In this document: positions 49,061 through 56,044 of the stretch, in pieces
Position numbering within the stretch: position 1 is the first letter of the stretch
Layout: each line of letters opens with the position of its first letter
Assembly (NCBI RefSeq): GCF_029962485.1
Contig: NZ_CP073637.1
Span: 2,542,001-2,606,000, forward strand
Reading direction: 5' to 3'
From: Burkholderia cepacia
GTDB lineage: Bacteria > Pseudomonadota > Gammaproteobacteria > Burkholderiales > Burkholderiaceae
DNA length: 64,000 nucleotides
Position numbers and translations under genes: made by a program
Notes under the pieces: generated by a model
The model's database searches: none
What the model saw: the letters and a program-made list of their open reading frames with translations, nothing else
Told to the model about the DNA's origin: nothing

Positions 49061-49678
49061 TCAGAACGACGAACCGGGCTCGCGAAGAAACGCGGTCTCC
49101 TCGTCGGTCGATGCGCGACCGAGAATCGCGTTCCGGTGCGGAAAGCGGCCGAAGCGCTCGACGACGGCCGCATGCAGCAGCGCGAAACGGTGATAACTCT
49201 CGCACCCGGCCTCGTCGCGAATGCCCGCGCACAGGCGCACGGCTTCGCTTTGGCTCTCGACCGATTCGTCGTGCTCGAACGGCAGATACGCGAACGCGCG
49301 GTGATGCCCGCTCGGCAACTGCACGTCCCAGCCGGCCGCGACGACACGGCGTGCGAGCGCGAGCGCCTTCGGATCGGCGGCAAACGCGCGCGGCGTGCCG
49401 CGATGGATGTTGCGCGAGAACTGGTCCAGCACGACGATCAACGCCAGCGCCCCCGACGGCGAGTCGGCCCAGTGATCGCAGGCGCCGTCGCAGGCTGCGT
49501 CGAGCAACGCGCCGTAGCGCGTGCGCAGCACGTCGTCGAACGCCGCGCCGCCGTTGAACCATACCTTGCGTTCCTGCCCGAATTCGGCCGAGCCCGGCTC
49601 GCCGAACCAGAAATCCAGAATCTCCCGCGCTTGCGGATCCAGTGCCGCTGCGCCGGCCTTGCCGGTGTCGATCGTCAT
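49061..49678 (-). CDS. DUF924 family protein
   Basis: A 205-residue soluble helical protein. The signatures EILDFWFGEPGSAEFGQERK, LALIVVLDQFSRNIHRGTPR and FAYLPFEHDESVESQ define DUF924, which has a TPR-like fold. Function unknown. Its start overlaps the end of the alanyl-tRNA editing gene (ATGA), so the two are coupled, which is of interest because AlaX proteins are usually encoded alone. Confidence 0.87.
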   Translation of the reverse strand: MTIDTGKAGAAALDPQAREILDFWFGEPGSAEFGQERKVWFNGGAAFDDVLRTRYGALLDAACDGACDHWADSPSGALALIVVLDQFSRNIHRGTPRAFAADPKALALARRVVAAGWDVQLPSGHHRAFAYLPFEHDESVESQSEAVRLCAGIRDEAGCESYHRFALLHAAVVERFGRFPHRNAILGRASTDEETAFLREPGSSF

Positions 49679-50406
49679 GCAAACTCCAGTACGAGGCGCC
49701 GTGTACGCGCGCTCTTCTTTTCCAGTTTCGCGACCCGCAGCCCGCCGATTTCGGACGTGTTACGCACATGCGTGCCGCCGCACGGCTGCAGGTCGACATT
49801 TTCGATACGCAACAGCCGCACGCGGCCGAGGCCCATCGGCGGCTTCACGCTCATCGTGCGCACGAGGTCGGGCCGCTCGGCCATCTCGTCGTCGGTGATC
49901 CATTCGGTCGTCACCGGATGCGCGCCGACAACAAGACCCGCGAGACGCCGCTCGACATCGTCGCGGTCGATCGCATCGGAGGTCGCGAAATCGAGCCGCA
50001 CGTAGTCGGCCGTCACGCTGCAGCCGTCAACCGCATACGGCAGCACCGCGCACATCAGGTGCGCGGCCGTATGCAGGCGCATGTGCCGGTAGCGGCGCAG
50101 CCAGTCGATCTGCGCGACCACGTGCGTGCCGGGCGCGAGCGCCGCGACGCTTGCCTCCTGCCCCGGCGCCGGCACGTGCACGGCATCGTCGGGTGTCGCG
50201 CCGTCGAATTTTGCCTTGCGTGTATCGGCGATCGTGATCGCACTTCCGTCGGGCAGCGTCAGCGTGCCGGAGTCGCCGGCCTGGCCGCCGCCAAGCGGAT
50301 AGAACACCGTGCGGTCGAGCCGGATGCCGTCGTCACCGACGGCCTGGACGACCGCGTCGCATTGCGTCAGGTACGCGTCTTCGCGAAACAGCGCTTGTGT
50401 CGTCAT
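49675..50406 (-). CDS. Alanyl-tRNA editing protein (AlaX family)
   Basis: A 243-residue free-standing editing domain related to the second half of alanyl-tRNA synthetase. The zinc-binding site is complete: HMRLHTAAHLMCAVL (HxxxH) and VDLQPCGGTHVRNTSEIG (CxxxH). An N-terminal glycine-rich domain (YPLGGGQAGDSGTLTLPDGS) is that of AlaX-M type, which clears mischarged Ser or Gly from tRNA-Ala in the cytoplasm. No synthetase domain is present. Confidence 0.9.
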   Translation of the reverse strand: MTTQALFREDAYLTQCDAVVQAVGDDGIRLDRTVFYPLGGGQAGDSGTLTLPDGSAITIADTRKAKFDGATPDDAVHVPAPGQEASVAALAPGTHVVAQIDWLRRYRHMRLHTAAHLMCAVLPYAVDGCSVTADYVRLDFATSDAIDRDDVERRLAGLVVGAHPVTTEWITDDEMAERPDLVRTMSVKPPMGLGRVRLLRIENVDLQPCGGTHVRNTSEIGGLRVAKLEKKSARTRRLVLEFA

Positions 50407-50510
50407 CGGGCGAGCCTCGTATCGATGGGAGAAACGACCAGTGTCGCGTCACGCCGCACGCGCGCCCAGACGCAGATCGTCCGGCGTGCGGGCAGCGGCG
50501 TACCGGTCGA

Positions 50511-50921
50511 TCAACCGGGCCGGTTGCGCATCCAGTCGGCCGTGTCGTAGAACGAATGCATCAGCCGCTCGCGCAGCGGCTCGGGCAGCCCGACATCCTC
50601 CATCGCCCACGCCATGCAGCGCAGCCACTGGTCGCGCTCGACCGACGCGATTGGGAACGGCAGGTGCCGTGCACGCAGCCGCGGGTGGCCGAACCGGCTG
50701 ATGTAGTGGTCGGGGCCGCCGAGCCAGCCGCACAGGAACCAGAACAGCTTGTCGCGCGAACCGTCGAGCGACTGCGGATGCAGCGCGCGAATTTCCGCGA
50801 ACTCGGGCTCGAGGTCCATCAGGTCGTAGAAGCGGTCCACCATTTCGCGCACGCGGGCTTCGCCGCCCACGAGCTCGAACGCCGTCGGCTGCGACGGCGC
50901 TTCGTCATTCACATCGGTCAT
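50511..50921 (-). CDS. Group II truncated haemoglobin
   Basis: A 136-residue globin of the two-over-two fold. Conserved: FYDLMDLEPEFAEIRALHP, FLCGWLGGPDHYISRFGHPR with the proximal His in the following LRARHLPF, and the group II Trp at position G8 in RDQWLRCMAWAM. It binds O2 or NO; roles include NO detoxification. Start ATG 50921. It lies between the AlaX gene and a large permease gene, all on the reverse strand. Confidence 0.9.
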   Translation of the reverse strand: MTDVNDEAPSQPTAFELVGGEARVREMVDRFYDLMDLEPEFAEIRALHPQSLDGSRDKLFWFLCGWLGGPDHYISRFGHPRLRARHLPFPIASVERDQWLRCMAWAMEDVGLPEPLRERLMHSFYDTADWMRNRPG

Positions 50922-50964
50922 ACGGATAGTCGGAAAACGGGATATTCGGGGCCGCCGGCGACGC

Positions 50965-53580
50965 TCATGCGTCGCGCAGCGACTGCAGCGCGGGGCGCCG
51001 CAACACATTATGCAGGCTCAGCCAGCCGGCCGCACCGGCACACGCGACGCCGGCCGCGATGCCGGCCGGCACGAGCCACGGATCGACGGCGAGCTGGAAA
51101 TCGAATACGCGCGACGCGAGCACCCAACCGACCGCGATCGCGCCCGCCGATGCCAGCGCGCCCGCCAGCGTACCGACCACGACGAATTCCGCGCGCTGTA
51201 CCGCATTGACCTGCGCGCGCGACGCGCCGAGCGCGCGCAGCAGCGCGGCCTCGCGCACGCGCTCGTCGCGCGAGCCGGCGAGCGCCGTGTACAGCACGAG
51301 CACGCCGGCCGCGAGCGTGAACACGAACAGGAACTGCACCGCGCCGACCACCTGCAGCATCATCCGCTGCAACTGCGCGAGGATCGGCGCGACGTCGATC
51401 GCGGTCAGGTTCGGATAGCGCGCGATCAGCGGATCGAGCAGCGCGGCGTTCGAGGCCGGCAAGTGGAAGCTCGTCAGGTAGACGGCCGGGAAATCCTTCA
51501 GCACCGGCGGCGGCATCAGCACGAAGAAGTTGACGCGGAACGAGCCCCAGTCGAGCTTGCGCACGCTCGTGACCGGCGCGTCGACCGTCAGCCCCGTCAC
51601 GTCGAAGCGCAGCGTGTCGCCCGGCTTCACGTTCAGCGTCTTCGCGAGGCCGGCCTCGATCGAGATCTGCGGCGTGGCCGCCGTGCCAAACCAGTCGCCT
51701 TCGACGATCCGGTTGTCGGACGGCAATTCGGTCGTATACGACAGGTTGAACTCCCGGTCGACGAGCCGGCGCGCCTCGTCGGACGGATACGCGTCCGGAT
51801 TCACCGGCTTGCCGTTGATCGCGACGAGGCGGCCGCGCACCATCGGCGCGGGCACCGCGTCGCGCACGCCGTGCGCAGCCAGATAGGCCGCGACATCGTC
51901 GCGCTGGTCGGGCTGGATGTCGATCAGGAACTGGTTCGGCGCATCGGGCGGCGTCGACTGCCGCCAGCCCGCGACGAGATCGTTGCGCGTGATCGCGATC
52001 AGCAGCAGGCACATCAGGCCGAGCGCGAGCGCGGTGATCTGCAGCGCGCTGGCCGTGCCACGCCGGTGCAGTGACGCGAGCGCGTAACGCCAGCCGACGC
52101 CGGCGGCCACGCGCGCGTTGCGTACCGCACGGGCGGCCGCGAACAGCACGAGCCGCGCGATCAACGCGAAGCCGACCAGCGCGCCGGCAAAGCCGCCCGC
52201 GACGATCAGGCCGAGCTTCAGGTTGCCGGCCGCGACGATCAGCAGCCCCGCGAACAGCACGACGCCGATCGCATACGCGGCCCACGCGGTGCGCGATGCC
52301 TCGCCCCACTCGCGTCGCAGCACGCGCACCGGCGGCACGCGCGTGAGCGGCACGAGCGGCGGCAGCGCGAAGCCAAGCAGCAGCACGAGCGCGGCGCCCA
52401 TGCCGATCAGCGCCGGCCACAGCGTGGGCGGCGGCAGCGCAACGTCGATCAGGCTGCCGATTGCTGTCAGCAACACCCAGTGGCCGCCGTAGCCGAGCAC
52501 CGCGCCCGCGGCGCCCGAGACGATGCCGATCCCGGCGAATTCGAGTGCGAACAGCGCGCCGAGCGTGCGGCGGCTCACGCCGAGGCAGCGCATCGTCGCG
52601 CAGCCGTCGAGATGGCGCCGCATGTAGCGCTGCGCGGCCATCGCGATCGCGACCGCCGCGAGCAGCGCGGTCAGCAGCGCGACGAGCGTCAGGAAATGGC
52701 GCGCGCGATCCAGCGTCTGCCGCACCTGCGGCTGGCCTTCCTGCAACGATTCGAGCCCGACGCCGCGCAGTTTCCCGCCGTCGACACGCTGGTGCGCATA
52801 CGCTTCGAAACGCGCGACGGCCGGTGCATCTCCGGCGACCAGCAGCCGGTAGGTGACGCGGCTGCCGTAGCCCGTGAGCCCCGTCGCGGCGAGGTCGTCC
52901 GCGCGCATCATCAGCCGCGGCGAAAAATTGACGAACGAAAAGCCGCGATCGAGCTCGCGGGAAATCGACGCGGCGACCGTGAACGTGCGCAGGCCGACGC
53001 GCACGGTATCGCCCGCCTTCAGGTGCAGCGCGTCGAGCAGCGCCGGATCGGCCCACACGGTACCGGGCGCGGGGATCGCGGCCGCCTTCTGCGCGGCGGT
53101 GGCGCCGGCCGGCACGATATCCACCGCGCCGCGCAGCGGATACCCGGGCGACACGGCCTTCACGGCCGCGAGGCGCGACGGTGCGGCATCGGCCGCCTGC
53201 CCGCCCGGGGCCGACGCGATCATGCTCGGGAAAATGGCGGTCGTCGCGGTACGCAGGCCAAGCGCCCGGGCCTGCCGGTCGAACGACGGATCGACGGGAC
53301 GATCGGCGCGCACGACGAAATCGGCGCCGAGCATCTGGCGTGCATCGCGTTCGAGCCCCTGGCGTAGCCGGTCGGCGAGAAAACCGACGCTCGTCAGTGC
53401 CGCGACTGCCAACACCAGCGCGAGGACGAGCAACGTCAACTCGCCCGCGCGCCAGTCGCGCGCAGTCATCCGGGCGGCCTGGCGGATCAGGTCGTGCAGA
53501 CCGAAGCGGCCGGCATGCGCGGGCCTGTCATGGCCGGGTTGCCCGGCCGGCGGCTGCGCCGCGGGTTGCCGCTCGTTCAA
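50965..53580 (-). CDS. FtsX-like ABC transporter permease (YbbP-type)
   Basis: An 871-residue permease with two FtsX/MacB-type domains. Membrane helix 1 follows LIRQAARMTARDWRAGELTL; a periplasmic domain, then three helices (FLTLVALLTALLAAVAIAMA, with the ATPase-contact motif RCLGVSRRTLGALFALE), then a second half with the same order (LLRALGASRAQVNAVQRAEF). I start at TTG 53580 because the conserved N-terminus lies before ATG 53469. No ATPase is adjacent; YbbA-like partners may be elsewhere. Known relatives act in export of lipids or lipoproteins, or as mechanotransmitters. Confidence 0.87.
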   Translation of the reverse strand: MNERQPAAQPPAGQPGHDRPAHAGRFGLHDLIRQAARMTARDWRAGELTLLVLALVLAVAALTSVGFLADRLRQGLERDARQMLGADFVVRADRPVDPSFDRQARALGLRTATTAIFPSMIASAPGGQAADAAPSRLAAVKAVSPGYPLRGAVDIVPAGATAAQKAAAIPAPGTVWADPALLDALHLKAGDTVRVGLRTFTVAASISRELDRGFSFVNFSPRLMMRADDLAATGLTGYGSRVTYRLLVAGDAPAVARFEAYAHQRVDGGKLRGVGLESLQEGQPQVRQTLDRARHFLTLVALLTALLAAVAIAMAAQRYMRRHLDGCATMRCLGVSRRTLGALFALEFAGIGIVSGAAGAVLGYGGHWVLLTAIGSLIDVALPPPTLWPALIGMGAALVLLLGFALPPLVPLTRVPPVRVLRREWGEASRTAWAAYAIGVVLFAGLLIVAAGNLKLGLIVAGGFAGALVGFALIARLVLFAAARAVRNARVAAGVGWRYALASLHRRGTASALQITALALGLMCLLLIAITRNDLVAGWRQSTPPDAPNQFLIDIQPDQRDDVAAYLAAHGVRDAVPAPMVRGRLVAINGKPVNPDAYPSDEARRLVDREFNLSYTTELPSDNRIVEGDWFGTAATPQISIEAGLAKTLNVKPGDTLRFDVTGLTVDAPVTSVRKLDWGSFRVNFFVLMPPPVLKDFPAVYLTSFHLPASNAALLDPLIARYPNLTAIDVAPILAQLQRMMLQVVGAVQFLFVFTLAAGVLVLYTALAGSRDERVREAALLRALGASRAQVNAVQRAEFVVVGTLAGALASAGAIAVGWVLASRVFDFQLAVDPWLVPAGIAAGVACAGAAGWLSLHNVLRRPALQSLRDA

Positions 53581-54194
53581 TCGCGCTTGCCCCCGATCGA
53601 ATTGAGCCGCGACACCATGTGGTTCGCCATCCCGCGAAAGCCGCCCGACACGCCGCGCCACAGGCGCGGCAGCGCCCACGCCGACGCCGCGATGAACGCG
53701 GCGAGCAGCACGAGGAACGCGAGCGGAACGAAGAACGCCAGCACGAGCCCGCCGACGACGAGGCCGTCCTCGGTCGACGATGCGACCCAGTTCGAAATCG
53801 GTTCGGGAGAGAGGTTGATCAGTGCGCGCGTACCGGCCTTCGCGACGTGCGCGGCACCGGCCAGCGAGCCGCCGGCGAGCCCCGCGACCGCGAGCACGGT
53901 CGGATCGGCATGGCCGAGCGCACCGGCTGCCAGTACGGCGCCGGCGGGGATGCGGATGAAGGTATGCACGGCATCCCACAGCGAGTCGAACGCGGGGATC
54001 TTGTCGGCCAGGAATTCGGTGAGGGTGAGCACGGCCGCCGCGCCGATGACCCACGGCGACATCAGGACAGCCAGCGTATCGGGCAGATGGAGCCAGCCGA
54101 CCCGCGCCAGCACGCCGGCGATCAGCACCGTCAGGTACAGGCGCAGCCCGCTCGCCCACGCGAGCCCCGCGCCGAGCGAAATGGCTTCGATCAT
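53577..54194 (-). CDS. DUF4126 family membrane protein
   Basis: A 205-residue protein with five or six membrane helices (MIEAISLGAGLAWASGLRLY, LTVLIAGVLARVGWLHLPD and others). AAGGAG lies six bases before ATG 54194. The stop overlaps the TTG start of the permease gene, so the two form a coupled pair. Function unknown; coupling suggests a membrane partner of the FtsX-like protein, by inference only. Confidence 0.82.
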   Translation of the reverse strand: MIEAISLGAGLAWASGLRLYLTVLIAGVLARVGWLHLPDTLAVLMSPWVIGAAAVLTLTEFLADKIPAFDSLWDAVHTFIRIPAGAVLAAGALGHADPTVLAVAGLAGGSLAGAAHVAKAGTRALINLSPEPISNWVASSTEDGLVVGGLVLAFFVPLAFLVLLAAFIAASAWALPRLWRGVSGGFRGMANHMVSRLNSIGGKRD

Positions 54195-54434
54195 CGCCCT
54201 CTCCTTGCACTTTCCGTGCGATTTGCCGATTGACCGGATCGGGTCGGACAGACCGGCCGCGCGGCGCGTGGCGACCGGCACCGTGTGCCGCGAGAAGCAC
54301 GACGGTATTCAGGCCCGAATGCGTTCCATTATAGACAGGCTATCCGGGTGACCGGCGCAATTCCGCAGCGCGACATTCCGGGTGCATGTGCGCCCGGATG
54401 CCGACGCCCGGACGCCGACGCCCGGATGCCGGCG

Positions 54435-54755
54435 TCAGGCGGCCGACGACAGCTTGAGGCCGATCAGCCCCGCGACGATCAGCGCGGCGCTCGCGACGCG
54501 CGCGGCAGTCAGCGCCTCGCCCATCATCACGATGCCGAACACGAACGCGCCGATCGCGCCGATGCCCGTCCACACCGCGTATGCGGTACCGAGCGGCAAC
54601 TGGCGCATCGCGACCGCGAGCAGCCCGAAGCTGGCCAGCGCCGTCACGATCGTAAACACCGACGGACCGAGCTTCGTGAAGCCGTCCGACGATTTCAGGC
54701 CGGCCGCCCAGGCCACTTCCAGCAAACCGGCAATCAACAACCATACCCACGCCAT
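54435..54755 (-). CDS. gdx: Guanidinium exporter (SMR family, SugE/Gdx)
   Basis: A 106-residue four-helix small multidrug resistance protein. The central Glu is in [20 protein letters not shown], and [14 protein letters not shown] is the Gdx subtype sequence, distinguishing it from EmrE-type drug exporters. Gdx exchanges guanidinium for protons across the inner membrane as an antiparallel dimer. A guanidine-II riboswitch precedes the gene, strongly supporting the substrate. The longer frame back to 55013 includes the riboswitch region and is not coding. Confidence 0.95.
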   Translation of the reverse strand: MAWVWLLIAGLLEVAWAAGLKSSDGFTKLGPSVFTIVTALASFGLLAVAMRQLPLGTAYAVWTGIGAIGAFVFGIVMMGEALTAARVASAALIVAGLIGLKLSSAA

Positions 54756-54777
54756 CTCGACGTACTCCGTATCGGAT

Positions 54778-54818
54778 GGGGCCGTCCCCGTTGAAGCGAA
54801 TGACCCGGGGTCGTCCCC
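54778..54818 (-). ncRNA. Guanidine-II riboswitch (mini-ykkC)
   Basis: Two tandem hairpins on the reverse strand: GGGGACGACCCC (54818-54807) and GGGGACGGCCCC (54789-54778), each with a four-pair G-C stem and an ACGR loop (ACGA and ACGG), separated by 17 bases. This is exactly the guanidine-II architecture. The second hairpin ends nine bases before the GGAG of the exporter gene, fitting control of translation start: guanidine binding stabilises the hairpins and frees the ribosome binding site. Confidence 0.93.
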
Positions 54819-54829
54819 AGGCGGCGCCG

Positions 54830-54835
54830 AGTATA
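54830..54835 (-). promoter_or_regulatory. -10 element upstream of the guanidine riboswitch
   Basis: TATACT on the reverse strand (five of six consensus bases) ends 11 bases before the first riboswitch hairpin, so transcription would start just at the riboswitch. No clear -35 at 16-18 bases. Confidence 0.5.
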
Positions 54836-54916
54836 ACAAGTTGCTTACGGACGCGCCGGCTGCGGGCAGGCCGGTGGCCGATCGAGGGCGCGATCGGCCA
54901 GGCCCGGTCAGTTCGG

Positions 54917-55198
54917 TCAGTTCGACACGCGCTTGGGTGCGACGCCGCCGACGCAGCGGTCGTCGCGGTACAGCGCCCACTCCTCGCACACGCGGCCATC
55001 CTTGAACATGCACATCCCGACCTGCCCGCGCGGCAGGCTGCGGACCACGTGGCGACCGCCGAGCTTCTCGCAGTTGACCGACGCGGGATTGGCCATCGCC
55101 GCCTGGGCGGGCGGCTGCTGCCCGGGCGGCAGCGGTTGGGCGAACGCGCCGGGCGCAGCGAGCGCCAGCGCACAGATGACGACCAGACGGACGGACAT
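54917..55198 (-). CDS. DUF333 domain secreted protein
   Basis: A 93-residue protein with a signal peptide ([20 protein letters not shown]) and a C-terminal DUF333 domain: [16 protein letters not shown], followed by [20 protein letters not shown], which holds four Cys likely to form disulfides. The same domain is found in small putative hemolysins and lipoproteins of enterobacteria; the hemolytic role is doubtful. Start ATG 55198 has GAGGAG upstream. Function unknown. Confidence 0.85.
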   Translation of the reverse strand: MSVRLVVICALALAAPGAFAQPLPPGQQPPAQAAMANPASVNCEKLGGRHVVRSLPRGQVGMCMFKDGRVCEEWALYRDDRCVGGVAPKRVSN

Positions 55199-55345
55199 TG
55201 CACGCTCCTCGTTTTTGTTCGCGGAACGGTCAGGATAACGGGGAATGAGCGAGCGGTGTGCAAGGCCGGCGCACGCCGCGAGACTGTCGCGCCGGCGCAA
55301 CCTTGCCGGCGCGCGACGCCCTGCTCAGGGACACCGTCCGCTCCA

Positions 55346-56044
55346 TCACGCGGCGCCGACGAGCCGGTAACCGACGCCCGTCTCGGTGACGATGTACTCG
55401 GGCTGCGCGGGGTCGAGTTCGAGCTTCTGCCGCAGGTGCGCCATGTAGATGCGCAGGTAGTGATGGCTTTCGACGTGCGACGGCCCCCACACGTCACGCA
55501 GCAGCTGGCGATGCGTAAGCACGCGCCCCGCGTGCCGCACGAGCGTCGCGAGCAGCCGGTATTCGAGCGGCGTCAGGTGCACGATCTCGCCGTCGCGCCA
55601 CACCTGGCGCAGCGCGAGATCGACGGTCACGGTGCCGAAGGTCACCTTCGGCGATTCGTTCGCGCCGCCCTGGTTGCGCCGGCGCAGTTGCGCGCGAATC
55701 CGCGCGCGCAGTTCGGACACGCCGAACGGCTTGGTCAGGTAGTCGTCGGCGCCCGCGTCGAGCGCGGCGACCTTCTCCTCTTCCTGCGTACGCGCGGACA
55801 GCACGATCACCGGCACCTCGGACCAGCCGCGCAACTCGCGGATCACGTCGAGGCCGTCGGTGTCGGGCAGGCCGAGGTCGACGATCACGAGGTCGGGCTT
55901 GCGCGTCGCCGCGTCGATCAGCCCCTGCTTGCCCGTCTCGGCCTCGAACACCGCGATGTCCTCCTCTTCGAGCGCGGCGCGCACGAAACGGCGGATCTGC
56001 TTTTCGTCCTCGATCAGGACGACGGTCAGGCTGGGTTCACTCAT
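55346..56044 (-). CDS. kdpE: Response regulator KdpE
   Basis: A 232-residue OmpR/PhoB-type regulator that switches on kdp when potassium is low or osmolarity high. The receiver domain has VVLIEDEKQI, the phosphoacceptor D56 in LVIVDLGLPDTDG, and K in DYLTKPF; the C-terminal winged helix ends QKLELDPAQPEYIVTETGVG. The start overlaps the end of kdpD by eight bases. Confidence 0.96.
   Translation of the reverse strand: MSEPSLTVVLIEDEKQIRRFVRAALEEEDIAVFEAETGKQGLIDAATRKPDLVIVDLGLPDTDGLDVIRELRGWSEVPVIVLSARTQEEEKVAALDAGADDYLTKPFGVSELRARIRAQLRRRNQGGANESPKVTFGTVTVDLALRQVWRDGEIVHLTPLEYRLLATLVRHAGRVLTHRQLLRDVWGPSHVESHHYLRIYMAHLRQKLELDPAQPEYIVTETGVGYRLVGAA

Noticed and set aside
53581..54300. Extension of the FtsX-like permease to 1111 residues
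   Set aside because: The extra N-terminus overlaps the whole DUF4126 gene in another frame and has no permease-like sequence; the conserved start follows TTG 53580.
55260..55306. Inverted repeat GCAAGG/CCTTGC with GCCGGCG/CGCCGGC after kdpE
   Set aside because: It has a four-base bulge and no T-tract, so I do not call it a terminator; it may only be a GC-rich coincidence.
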